Shown one piece after another: positions 49,850-62,599 of a stretch of 64,000 nt of DNA. Made by a program: the position numbers and the translations under genes. Source of the DNA: Glycine soja (lineage: Eukaryota; Streptophyta; Magnoliopsida; Fabales; Fabaceae); assembly GCF_004193775.1 (NCBI RefSeq), contig NC_041020.1, positions 50,385,097 to 50,449,096 on the forward strand, read 5' to 3'. Each line of letters begins with the position of its first letter. Position 1 is the stretch's first letter. The notes under the pieces were generated by a model. That model ran no database searches and had not been told where the DNA came from. It worked only from the letters and a program-made list of their open reading frames with translations.

Positions 49850-50770
49850 TATTAATTTAAATTTTATTCCTATTTAATAAATTTTTTAAAAAATTAGCCC
49901 TTTCTATCGTTTCGTCTCATTTGACAACTTTAAAATAAATGCTAGTACAACCATGAAATAAATAAAATATCTGAATGCAACCTTTTATCTTTGAGATGGT
50001 TATATATGTTTCAACTTCTGTATGATTTGCATATGTCTTGAGTCACGGATACAAAATTTGCCGCCAAAACCTTAAATTTATGTACAAGGCCACCTTCTGT
50101 GTGTGACATTATTATACACATTTGTTGGACCGCCATTACCTGACATAATAGTTTTCGATCATTATATCTTTGAATAAAAAGCAAAACCACAATATATATA
50201 GGACACCAAAGAACTAAAGGAGTTAGATAGCTAGGCATGTAAAGTTATAATGTTCAATTACTTTTAAGTTCTTGCAATTTATACATATACACGAGTTGTC
50301 ATAGCCTTTCGACAAAAGTAAGTATCAGCAATTTATTTTCAACACACATATATATAGGATAATAATGGTTATAAAATACAGTGTAATTTGACTTCTACCC
50401 TTAAAATAAGATCTTAAATTTATAATCATCCCGTCCGACGATGGTTGGGTGGTCCGTGTTGGGATTCAAAAGGCAGTACGCTGCTATGATAATTGTAAAG
50501 CTATTACCATTCGATGTCAGTTGCAAAAATTTGTAAGAAATTCTAAGATATTTTGAGAGTGGGAAAAACTTATTTTATTTATTATAAATATGCATACGTT
50601 CACGTTATTTTTTGTATGTCATCAATTTCTTTTACTCCTATTAATTTTAGTTTAATTTTCATGCATTATTAGTATAAAAAATTCTATATATGTTCAAATA
50701 ATAATAATAAATTAAGATCTACTCTCTCTTTTTCTTTTTAAGCATCGAATTTTTGAAGATTTTTTTTTAT
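49850..50770. other. Intergenic, nothing recognised
   Basis: Low-complexity AT-rich DNA with short random frames only. Confidence 0.6.
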
Positions 50771-50773
50771 TTA

Positions 50774-50985
50774 GGGTAAATAACTTTTTTCGTCTTTGAA
50801 TGTGTAAAGTGTTGACAAATTTGTCCCTCAAAGATAAAAATTTATATTTTAGCCCCCAAAAGTAAAAAAAGTGTGACAAATCTATCCATCCGTGAACTTC
50901 TATGATGAAAGAGTCTACGTGACACATTTAGGGATGAATTTGTCAATGCTCTACACATTCAAGGATGAATGTTGCTCTAAAATTT
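50774..50985. repeat. MITE-like element with inverted ends
   Basis: Left end TTCGTCTTTGAATGTGTAAA and GACAAATTTGTCCCT; right end GGGATGAATTTGTC and CTACACATTCAAGGATGAA. These are imperfect inverted copies of about 45 bases around a short centre, typical of a small non-autonomous DNA transposon. The target duplication was not resolved. Confidence 0.6.
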
Positions 50986-51054
50986 CTAATGTGACAATAT
51001 CTTATCCAAAATATAAGACTAAAAAAATGCACAGTTAAGGAGAGACACACCACC

Positions 51055-52792
51055 CCATAAAATATAAAAAATATGAATAATGAAGATTTTTGGCATCAGG
51101 TCTAAGTCTACTTCAACAATTATAAAAAGGAAGTCAAGCCAAAGAGAAGACGCACCACCTTGAGATTCAGAGCTTTCTAATGAATACATCCTAAACCTGA
51201 GTAGGAAAAATCTTTCTTTATATGTTTTTTTTCATCCTTTCTCTTTCATTAGTTTCTAAATCCTTTTTCAAGTGTAAGAACCCTTATGACCATGAGAGAC
51301 TAAACCCTTAGTTAGAGCCTAACAGATCTAATAAGCCAAAAGATGTATTGTACATTTCATATTTATCAATGCAAACAAGTGTTTTCTTTCCTATTATCCT
51401 TTCTTACTTTTAATTTCATGCATCATTCATCCTTGTATCATTTTTGGAGGTTAGGTGCTCGACAAAGAGTAATCCTTAATAGAAATATAAGGAAGATCTT
51501 GCATGTCTCTGTTTTAGGAATTAGTAGTTTGACAAAGACTAATTTCTAATAGAACTAAAAGGAAGAAGTATCTTAATAAAATCATTGCTAGACATAGAGT
51601 GATTACATTATGCATCAAAGCAAGCATCTAGAATGAGAACTTCATGCATTCTACTCTTTGCAAAGACAGTTGGAAGATAGATAGATAAAATAGGTTTGTC
51701 ATCGTGAGATATGAGGGACAAATATTCTAACAGATGTGTGTAGGAAAAAATTCACCAAATTGACAGAGAAAAATCTAAAATAATATATCTTAGACAAATA
51801 AAGTAGGTTAAGTCCCAACATTATTACATTCTGAATTTATTTTTCTTTATCTTTATCTTAATCTTTTATTTTTTTATCTTATCTTTTTTATCTTTATCTT
51901 TTTTATCTTTTAATTTAAATCTTTTATCTTTTCTATCTTCTATTTTTATCTTTAAATCTTTATCTTATCTCCTATCTTTCTTTATCTATTATTTTAGATT
52001 CCTTATCTTTTACTTGTAAATTGGGTTTGCATCAAGCTAATAATAAACAAAGTTCTCGTGGATTTGACACTCGGATTTTTTCCTATCCACGTCTGTTAGA
52101 ATACTTGCTCCTGATGTCTCATGATGACAAGTCTATTTTACTTATCTATCTCCCAAATGTCTTTGCAAAGAGTAAAATGCATGAAGTTCTAATTCTAGAT
52201 GCTTGTTTTGATGCATGGGCATAATGCAATTACTCTATGTCTAACAATGATTTTATTAAAATACCCCTTCCTTTTAGTTCTATTAGAAATTACCCTTATG
52301 TCGAGTGACTAATTCTTAAAACAGATGCATGCAAGACTTTCCTTGTATTTCTAGCAAGGATTACCCTCTATTGAGTACCTAACCTCCAAATATGATGCAA
52401 GGATGAATGATGCATGAAATTAAAAGTAATAAAAGATAATAGAAAAGAAAACACTTGTTTACATTGATAAATATGAAGTGTACAATATATCTTTTGGCTT
52501 TTTAGGTTTGTCAATCCCTAATTAAGGGTTTAGCCTCTCATAGTTATAAGAGACCTTACACTTGAAAAAAGATTTAGAAACTGATGGAAAAGAAGGGATG
52601 GAAAAAGAACATATAAAGCTAGAAAGATTTCTCATACTAGAGATACTCAGGCTTATGATGTATTCATTAGAGAACTATGAGTCTCCGGGGTGGTATGTCT
52701 TCTCCTTGGCTTGATTCCCTTTTTATAGTTATTGGAGTGGACTTGGGCTGATGCCAAAAATTTTCCTTATTCATGTTTTTTATATTTTATGG
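51055..52792. repeat. Large inverted repeat, about 1.74 kb with arms of about 740-800 bp
   Basis: The left arm (51055 to about 51790) recurs in reverse complement in the right arm (about 51988-52792), with substitutions and small insertions. Pairs of landmarks: GATTTTTGGCATCAGG (51069) against GCTGATGCCAAAAATTTT (52748); GTCAAGCCAAAGAGAAGAC (51133) against GTCTTCTCCTTGGCTTGA (52699); ACTAAACCCTTAG (51299) against TAAGGGTTTAGCC (52522); TTTCATGCATCATTCATCC (51412) against GGATGAATGATGCATGAAA (52402). The spacer (about 51830-51990) is a TATCTTT-rich run. No protein is encoded. It could be two opposed copies of a repeat or a foldback element; transcription would give a long double-stranded RNA. 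Confidence 0.85.
51830..51990 (+). repeat. TATCTTT-rich low-complexity spacer
   Basis: Irregular tandem copies of TTATCTTT / TCTTTTATCTT words, pyrimidine-rich on the plus strand, lying between the arms of the large inverted repeat. Confidence 0.9.
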
Positions 52793-52959
52793 ATCTTATT
52801 CGTTATTAATCCCTCATTTTCATACCTGTAAGCCATAAATAAGAAAAATATCAATTCCTAACATTTAAGCCAAAAATAATTGCTAAATAAATATTTTAAA
52901 AGATATTTTCAATATATTTTTATTATAAAAAATAACTCATATTTAACAGTTATCACTGA

Positions 52960-53170
52960 GTGAGACTGCATGCTGAGCGCGGCGCAAAAAGTTCAACTGG
53001 ATGAGTGACTATGTGCTGAGTCGCCTGAGCGCGCACCATGCGCTAATCGCACATGCACGTGAAGGCTAGCTTCCTATGTGACTTTTAGCTCTAAGCAAGG
53101 CTATCGTGCTGAGCAATCTTCACACGATGAGTGAGTTTGGCGTGCTGAGCGCGACTCTCCAATTCTTCAA
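52960..53170. repeat. GCGC-motif cluster, same type as at 19.7 kb
   Basis: Words such as GCTGAGCGCG, CCTGAGCGCGC and GCGCTAATCGC stand out from AT-rich flanks and resemble the CTAAGCGCG cluster at 19680-19870. Both are probably remains of one soybean LTR retrotransposon family. No coding part is seen. Confidence 0.5.
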
Positions 53171-54527
53171 CTCTATTACATGCCTTCTGTTGTGTCTCTA
53201 CAAAAAGTATACCACCAAAAATACTATAAATTTACTAGTTTTAGCACCTACTAGATAAAAAACTCAAAAAGATATTAAATTCCTAATGTTTAACACAAAA
53301 AAAAAGTAATAAAAGAGAGAAAAATCAGATAATTGCTGTGTGATTTAATTACACAATTTACGTATACCTAACAATTATGAGTACAAAAGCCTAGAAGTTA
53401 TATAATCTAAACATTGGAAATGTAGAATTTGATGAAGAAAGCATATAATTAATAATAGGATAAAGAAGACACCTATGATTTCCTTTCATATTTTGTAGAA
53501 AATGATCAAGGCCAGGTAAGCTTTCAACTACTCCTCGTTCACCTACTCCTTCAAGGAGTTTAACATGAGCCAAAAGGAAAGTACAAAGATTTATATGTCG
53601 ATAATAAGTCCACCAAGCTAAGAATATATCCAATTTCATGAATGAAGCAAGCATATAGGCATAAGGAATAATTTAATTAGAGAATTCATTGTCAACAAAG
53701 AGGTGAAGCTAGTTTATATGAAGACACAAGATCATTCACAAAGTCTCTCAAATTTGAAGATTTTAGAAGATTAAGAGTAAGAGTTGATTGGTGCTTAGTA
53801 TTTTCTTTTTGTAAAGTTTCTAATTAAAGGGAGTGATAGAAATAATATTAGTAAATAGAAAATAAAGTTTTAGAAGTTTCAAAGATTAAGGATTATACGC
53901 TAATTTTAAACCATTAGTAAGTATTATTATGCCCATTAGTAAGGGTTATGAGTTACTTCATTTACTAATAGAATCTTCCCACTAAAATTAAACTAGCGTA
54001 AAAATTAATCATGAATGGCATTTGGTGCACACAAACATGTTTTTTTTTTATATATAAAACGTTGAAATTGTACCTTTTTAAATAAGTAATCTTAACATAA
54101 ATATAATAATGCCAATTGAATCTGTTTTATAATTGACCAAATAATCTTAATGAATTGAAGAGATGCTGCCAGCTATAACGTAATGACAGCTTATAAAGAT
54201 CAAATCATAAGTGAAGAAAGAACCGAATCGTTAATAGTATTTTATAAAAATATTGGAACATGAATTTGGGAATTAGTTAGGTCCATGTATGAAATTAAAA
54301 TAGAGCTAGAGCTAGAGTTGTTAATAGTATTAAATAGGAGGTGTGGCTAGCTAAGGGAAATGATATTAAAGTATTTAATGAGGAAACAGAAAGCAAAGGC
54401 AGGAGAGGAGCGGTGGGCTGGCAAGAACACATATATACAGCTTGGCAGAATGCAGATGGCTCCACATAATTTTGCAGTGGAATGCAACATAAGCTACTGT
54501 AATACATGAATAAATGATAGAGAAGAT
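53171..54527. other. Intergenic, no gene supported
   Basis: AT-rich DNA. An 87-codon minus-strand frame at 53654-53391 has no recognised domain. Confidence 0.55.
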
Positions 54528-54550
54528 GGGGGGGGGGGGGGGGGGGGGGG
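54528..54550 (+). repeat. Poly-G tract of 23 bases
   Basis: An uninterrupted run of G in otherwise AT-rich DNA. It can form a G-quadruplex on the plus strand and makes a false poly-Pro frame on the minus strand (54614-54375). Its true length is uncertain because such runs are hard to sequence. Confidence 0.95.
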
Positions 54551-57500
54551 CTGTAGCACCTAGTGGCCTAAACTTGTTAGAGTCTACGCAATTGAAGATT
54601 GGAAAGCGACCCAACAGGAAGAAAGCCCAACGGTTTTCTCAGAGGGTAGTGAGGGCCTTGTAATGAGAGACTAGACTCCTAGTGTGGGGTTTGATTTCTT
54701 TTTCTTTTTTAATAATAACTAATTTGGTACTAGAATTGAATTGAAGGGAGGGTAGCTATGAAGGAAGGAACTGTAATTACATTACATATGCTTCAATCTA
54801 CAGCTACCTAGCCAGCTGCATGCTGCAGCTATTATTTGGCCTATTGTACTCTTTCTGCCTTCCCCTACCATACACACTGTGTCTGTACCCCATATATATA
54901 GTTATATATACATCTCATATGGAATTATTTGGGTAAACTCGCCACCACTGAATAAAGTTCCTTTTCCAGCAATCTGGTTGATTTGTATAATTGCATTGTG
55001 TCCCCATTCCTTTACATATGGTCCCACTCCTATTTCTGTGGTCTCCCTTTATCCCTTGATAGTAGCAGATCCAGTTTTTAGATCGATCAGCAAGTCTGTG
55101 CTAGATTCATAACCCTCTCCATGCCTTCTCTTTGTCCTATCTACTATATTGCTCATGCTAAATACTTTTTTCACTGTTTTGGTAACCTATCTTCTCTCTT
55201 TGTCTCTCTCTTGAATAGTAAATTTGCCTCCACCAAATCTTTCTTGCATATCTACATATCAATCATATATAATAATTAAGGCCTTATTGTCTTCGATATT
55301 ATGCTCAAAAGTTCGTTAAATTTTTTTTACCCTGTTAACCAAATCAATCCACGCCTCACTCGATCGGATGGACTGACAAAACTTTTTCAACACTATTTTA
55401 GTTACGTGGAAAAATAGCGTTTAAACATTAACTCAAAAGGAAACTGGACCACCATGTGATAGAGTTGAATATTTTGCCATTAATATTAACTAAAACTTTT
55501 GTCATTTAATTAGGAGGCTCGTCTCAAAAGTTTTTTCTCTCCCTCTCATAACATCCACACACCTATTAATTGGATACAAAACATACAAATATATGTTTGG
55601 CCTTTTACCATCCCCATGGAACATAGTTCATCTATACTAGTGTGTTCAATTCTTTCAAAAAAACAACTCACAAAGTAGTACTATTAGAATTATAGTCATT
55701 ACTTATTAAAGTTTTGTGGACAAATTAGTAAGCTGGAAATTGGGGGAAATGAAAAATACATGATAGAAATCTTTGTCTAGCTTATCCTCAACTGAGATAA
55801 GATGTATATAATTATTTTAATCAAAGTTAACCTACTATGGCTAAGCCCTATATATTCTTTAGAGTACTTTAGGGCACAAGATCTGGTACAAATAAGATTG
55901 ATACTCGAGCGGAAACCATATAGTGGAGACTGGAGATTACTAATTAATCTTTCGTACCTTGACACGCAGACCAATTAAGATTGTTTTTCTTCTTCTTCTT
56001 AAAATTGCACAGCATTTATTATAATAGCATTCTAACATGATTTGTAATTAAGGATAACAAATAAGCCAAGATTATTTATATAGGTCGTTTTCAACTTGTT
56101 AGCTAGCTAAAGAAAAGCCAAATATTATTATACACTGTCAATTTTAAAACATCTAATGAAATTGTCTTTAATTTTAAGCAAACTATCGCCTAAAAAACTG
56201 ATAAGGCGCCTACTTTTGAGAGTGTACTCGTCCATAAAAGAAGGAAATAAATGAGAACAAAGGAAGACGAAGTCTAAATTCAGGTTGGTTTAGCCAGGCT
56301 ATACACTTTTGCGGTGTAATGATATGACATATGTAGTTGTCTCTCTATAGTTTGTTCTCCAAGACAAATTTATACTTTGTGTCCTAATTCTTTTTATCCC
56401 TTCAATTTAAAGCACTAACATGACTTGCTAGAAACTGGTCCAGTCCTTCACCTCACCCCAAAATGGAAATCTATAAATTAAAAATGTAGAAATTTAAGGA
56501 CCAAACAGAAAACATAGGAATTTAGAGTGATTCCACACTATGATTTTTGAATTATTTTGATATTTTTTTGCTGTACTGAATTATTTTGATACAAAAGACT
56601 AAAGTGAGAGCTTTTAGAATGGCGTTTTTTAATAAAGAAATTATGCTTTATTTATATGATTAATTATATCCTAACAAATACCACATGCTAATAGCTGCAT
56701 ATAATAATATTAACATATATCTACTTCTTTTTCTGATTAATAAACAGATGTCTACTTTAATTCTTTCGAATAGAGCCAGCTGCAAATGTGATTTGCATAT
56801 GATTCGGAACACATTATTTTCAGAATTTGGAATAAACGTGGACACGAAAGTGACAGGGATGTTATCAAAATTTGGCATATAGCGCCAAAATCATAGTAGA
56901 CCCCGAGAGGAGGAGGGGGGGACTATACATATATACGAAGTCAATTTATATAAAATTAAAATATTTTATTGTGAGGCAACTACCAAATATCATTGATAAA
57001 AAAAATTGAATTAGACTAATATGTCTGCAAGTAGATGAATCGGTTGAGTTACCAGTCTAAGTAATTAAAAAACTTGGCCAAAATGATCCAAAACTGATAA
57101 TAGAAAACGTTTTGAACAGATTTTTTTCAATAAAAAATATTTTTTAATTCAACTAAAAATAATTTATGAGAGAAACAAAGATTCATGTACGTACGAGGTT
57201 CATATATATCATTCAATTCTTTAATGTTAATTTAAACATTTAACTATTAAACTTGACTTTTAATGATTTTACATTAATTTTTTTTGTGAGGAAATGTTTA
57301 TGGATAAGAGTGTAGGGATATTATAACTTGAATAAAAGATTCTCACAAACTCACATGATACATTTCAAAGGAAAAAAAATAGAGACAAACTACAAGATTA
57401 ATATAATAATTAGAAAAAGAACATTAAACTCTGACTATCTTGACTTTAAATTATATCTATGATGTAACTTTTATTAAGTCCATACCTCGTGTATGTTCCT

Positions 57501-57637
57501 TAAAAGAAAATACTCATGTATGCGAAATGTGTGCTTTTGAACCGTGATAATCAATTATCAATTATAAAATTTTTCTCTTTTCCTATTTCATTCTCTTAAA
57601 TCAAACACTCTTATTTCTACTTTATATATTTTTTTTT

Positions 57638-57640
<3 letters not shown>
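54551..57640. other. Intergenic, possible conserved non-coding segments
   Basis: No gene is recognised. The stretch 54760-55130 is of higher complexity, with TATA-like ATATATATAG, CT-rich and AGCTGCATGCTGCAGCT palindromic sequence. It may be distal regulatory DNA of the gene expected beyond the right edge. Confidence 0.45.

Positions 57641-57691
<51 letters not shown>
57641..57691. repeat. (AT)n microsatellite
   Basis: About 25 AT units in a T-rich context. Confidence 0.95.
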
Positions 57692-57694
<3 letters not shown>

Positions 57695-60600
57695 TCTCAC
57701 TTATTATTTCTTTTATTCCTAGTAAATACACTGTAAGTTTTTTCTTCATTAACAAAAACTGACATGATTATTTTTAAAAAATGCTTGTCATCTTCCAAGT
57801 TTTTTTACCAAATTAACTTGATTTGGGGCATTATTTTTATTTCATAGAAACTAATCAAGTTATATATATCCAGTCAGCCCATTTTTTATTTAAATATAAT
57901 TTTCTAACATATTTCTCAAATCAGTTACCTTTTCTTCCCAATAGAATGATCCACAAGTCTAATTGGACAGTAATAATTACAGAATAATAGCCTTTACTCA
58001 TTTTAATAATAATTTTTTTATCTCTTTCTATTTTGTTTTCTTTCTTATTACATCACTTATCATGTCATTTTTTTTTCTTTCCAGTTCCACCTCTGTATAT
58101 CCTAAATTAGCCTTCCCATTTTTAATAATTATGATAGATAGAACAATAAAGAAGAATGTGGTCCAAAATCTTCAACAAATACGTAGAGTTGAAGAAAGCT
58201 ATTTTTTTTTTTTAAAAAAAGACAACAATTGCCACCTACCGCTAATTTAATTATTGTCATCCTTATTAATGTTACACCATCTCGTCTCTTGTGGAAGTAA
58301 TTTTATTTTCTTTAAATAGTTTGATAATTGTTTTTTTTAATTCAAGCTGGTAAATATTTTTTTCATAGGAATAATAATGACTATTAAAAATTTATAACAA
58401 CTCACACATCTTGTTTAACCAATTAAACTAGATCTCTCGGTATAAAACTTAATTTGGAGTTATAATTATGAAAAAACTTTATTAATGTTTATACATGTAA
58501 TGTAGTATGCATATAAGATGTGAAAGGAAGCAGGAAGAGGGGTCCCCAATAGATTTTTGTTTTAATGCTGATGTGTTGTGGGGCTTCATTCAGATGCAAA
58601 AGCTTAAAAATTGTGTTAGTAACTAAAAAGAGAAGCTTGAGGGCGGCGGCATCACCTTCCTCCTAAATTCTAATTGCTCTATCTATCTATCTTTCTCTTG
58701 ACTGGAATCTAGCTAAGCTAAGGTAGCTAGCTAGGCATATGCAAATGCAATGCAATGCAATTCTTTTCTGTCATCCACATGCATGTGGGGTGTCACATTT
58801 CCTCGGAAATTCTCGGTAAGTGTTTTTACTAACTGTTTGCAGTCTAATGCCAGAAACTAACAGATGGGGAACAAAAGGGAAAGGAAAAACTATTCAAGGC
58901 TGCTATAATTAATTAACATACAAAAGAAGCTAGCATTGTGACCTATTACTAATGGCATCAAGCAGTGAACAGATTAAGTCACTTTTATCTCATTATTTTT
59001 GGTATGAAATATATTTCCTTCGTTACTTTCTCTTTCTAATTGAACGGGTTCAGACTAGTGAATTAGGGTTTCAACCGCTTTCCATTGCACGCCTACTGTT
59101 CCGTCATTAATTAATGAAAGGAGGAAAGAAAGAAATGAGACCAGTCTTTCACGTTGCTCTTTCTATTGCATTCTAGCTCTGTTCTCAAAACGTACAAATC
59201 CCATTTGTGGAGATGAAAGACGGGATATGCCAACTAATTTGATGTTTTAAGGAAATCAGATAGTAAATTTTTTTATCTTTTTATAAAGTGTAATATTTAA
59301 TATTATTAATACATTCTATATTGTAATTACTAATAAATTCTTTTATTTTTAATTTCTTAATCAATGCAATGAGGCAACGAGTAATAATAATTGTACACTC
59401 TAAAGTATGATGTATGGTTGAAAGAAAGAAATTGAGAAATAAAAGTGAAAAATGTGATAAATGAAATGAAAAGAGAAAGATAAAAAAAAATAAAGTAAAA
59501 AACAATGAAAGATACATGTTTATATTAATTCATTGTAACTCACGAGTTACTAAAAGTTACAATATATATATTATAAATTTCCACAAATTTTTTAATGTGA
59601 CATCATTTTCACTATTTTAAGTACATCAACCTTTTATTCCAACTCTATTAAAGTCTCTTCAATGAGTCTTATAAACTACTATACACTTTCATATTTTATT
59701 ATTTATCTCCTATTCATCTCACACGACATAAATAAAAAATTGGTGAAACCAGAAAAGGAAGACTTGTTATGTGCAGAACCGTTGTTCTTATGTGGCATTA
59801 ATTAGGTGTGGTATCTGCTTCACAATTGCTTTTTTGTTAGATAGTAGGAATTTTAATTGCTTAACAGTATTCATGCGATTAATTAATCCTCGTTACGAAA
59901 ATAAAAGACAAGTCTCTCTTGTAAGTTGTAACACTTGCAATTTCACGATGTTAATTAGTACTTATTTTTATTAATTTATGAGTAGCTAGCAGAAGTTTAA
60001 TTTGTAAATGATAGTGTATTTCATTTGAAAATATTAGCATGAGAGTTCCAAAAAGAGACAACAAAGGGATTCACACACTTATACATGAGAGCTGCCACAC
60101 CTGCCAGTGCATAGAATTGTAGTTGGAATGTGACTAGACAGCATTCCTCTTGTCAAGGCCAAGGCAATTTGTTTGGTCCTCTTTTCTCTGGTTCTATCTC
60201 TACAACTTGAGTATGACAATGTTAATCTTTTCGCTTGTCTATATCATAGATGCAAATATGTAATTTATGGTGATTGGAGGCTCCATCCAACCAAAGAAAT
60301 ACAGGCACACTGGACCACTTGATACTACTGGCATGGCATGGCCGACTGGTCATAAACATATATAGCCAACTATCATCGTGTGTAGAGCTAGATAGATATC
60401 ATGCAATATCCATTAGTTGTACGGTGGCTAAGTATATGTAAGCAACCATCAAAGGATCATGGATAATATTTATTTTTCTGTTTTCGAGAAACACAAGGAT
60501 GAAAAGGAGAAACATCCAAACCGAGTTTTGTGGTTTTCGGATGTTTCACTAGTTGTTCTCTGAATAAAATTGAAGTGTGCTAACGTAGCAATTAGTTAAA

Positions 60601-61423
60601 TATTTTCAGAGCTATCCAGTTACTTTCTCAGGGCACATATAATCATTTCAAAGCGTACACAAACAAGTCCCGAATGGATGTCCCTAGTTTACTCATGAAT
60701 CATGTATTTATGACATTTTATTTTCTTGGTTATATGTTGCATGTTTTTCCACCTGGTCGTGTGTCTACATATGTAAGAGGGCAACTACTGGCTATTAATT
60801 GTCTCAATAATGTCTTTGACTAACTGGATCTTCGCCTGACGACGTTCGAAGTTAACTAACTACTCAGTTCATATCGATCATTTTAGACAAAGGAATTGGA
60901 ATTACTCCTATTAAGTACGCCAATATACTGCCTCTCGATCGTTGTTGTTTCAACTTATTTCTATCAATGACCACCATTTTACATGAGCATATACTCTATA
61001 GTTTTTTATTTAGCCTGGAAAATATATTTTGCATGATTAAATACACTATTATACACATAAATTGATGTGCATAAAGAGGGTTCATCAATTAACTGAAATT
61101 TTTTCATTTGCAATTTCAAACAAGAATTGAAATCAAGCTATTCAAAGTCTTGATCGATGACTATTACTTCTAGCTACAGACCATGATTCGATGTGTACGT
61201 GTAAATATATCTTCCAATAAGATGACCACATTTGCCGTGTAATATCTGACATAAGTGTGTGTCTGTTTGTAGGTGAATGTGTTAAAATTATATATTTAAT
61301 ATCTGGCTTGTATCATATACTTCACTTCTTTTTTTTTTTTTGATAGGCATCATATACTCCACTTTAATTAATTAGCCATGGATATAAGCTTTCAAGCACC
61401 AGTTCGACCCCGCTACTCATATA
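57692..61423. other. Intergenic, no gene supported
   Basis: AT-rich with islands of mixed composition at 58500-58800, 59040-59230 and 60050-60450. None gives a recognisable protein, RNA gene or spliced model. The islands are candidates for conserved non-coding sequence. Confidence 0.5.
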
Positions 61424-61503
61424 GCAAAATATCACCTCATTCAGCCAAAAAAAGAGGCAAAATATCACCTCATTCAGCCAAAAAAAGAGGCAAAATATCA
61501 CCT
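61424..61503 (+). repeat. 33-bp tandem repeat, about 2.4 copies
   Basis: The unit starting GCAAAATATCACCTCATTC and ending AAAAAAAGAG repeats at 61424-61456 and 61457-61489, with a partial third copy from 61490. The copies are identical, so the duplication is recent. It produces the repeated FCLFFWLNEVI peptide on the minus strand, which is not a real gene. Confidence 0.95.
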
Positions 61504-62599
61504 TTCTCCTCTTTTCCCCCTTATTCAATCCTTTTCCCCTTCCCAACCTAATGGAAAAGAATTAAAATAATACAATGTTTTTAACTTTGTTAAGTTCTCT
61601 AAACTTAATCAATTTTCATATATAAGAATTTCTAAAATATTGATTGAGGTAATTTTTTTTGACATTTATATAAAATCATTAGATATGTTACTTTTTTATA
61701 TAATTTTTAACACTTGATATTTATTTTGTATAGAGGTGTCAAAATAAATTATGTGATCCATCTTGACAGTTCAAACTCAAAACATGAACATGTCTGACTT
61801 AAATTCCTTATGCATTGCATTTTTTTTTGTTTGCCCTGAGCTGGTTGTTTGTTGGGTTAGGCTAAATTGGCCGATTTTTTAAAATTCATATAAATGTAAA
61901 AAACTTAAAATATAAAAATATATAATATCGAACCAAAATAAATCTTGTTATATTTGAATTTATAATTCTTGAGCTCAGAATAGCCTATCAATTTACTCCA
62001 AATTTATCTTATTCTTTTTAGGCCACAATTTTGAGAGCCCTAATTTTTAGGCCACAAGGGGTTAGGCCTAACCCATATTTCTTCATGTTAGAAGTTATTG
62101 ATTAGTCTCAAGAAAGTGGGGGTGCCAAGAATAGTTAAAAAAATAAAGGCACGAAATTAAATATAAAAAAAACTACTATGCTTACATTGGTCAATCATTA
62201 ATTGGCATGGGCTTTTAATATATGGATAAAATATTCATTCACGACTTAACAAATTATATATGCATATAAACTTAAGAAATTGAAAATAAATCTGGTAATA
62301 AATAAATTTAATAAACAAAAGAGAGTGAAACATATAATTGTTACATTATAAATATTTTTTTATTACACTTTATAAGATTACAGAATATTTAAATTATTTA
62401 TTTTATTAAAAAGGTTCTTTTGAACTGAAATTTAATTTTTGATAAAAAAATTTATGCAGGGTACGTTGATTATAATTTTTAATTTTAAATATTTATTTAT
62501 TAAATACAAAATTGATATCATAATTATTAAAAATATCAAACGTGTGTACAGGGATAAGAAACTTGCAGCAGTGGTCAGTAGAAACTGGAATAACATTAA
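61504..62599. other. AT-rich intergenic, nothing recognised
   Basis: Low-complexity DNA with short frames only. Confidence 0.6.

Noticed and set aside
54295..54614. Minus-strand frames with a poly-Pro stretch
   Set aside because: The Pro run comes from the poly-G tract; no domain, codon bias or splice structure supports a gene.
61364..61546. 60-codon minus-strand frame with repeated FCLFFWLNEVI
   Set aside because: The repeated peptide is produced by the 33-bp tandem duplication and is not a protein repeat under selection.
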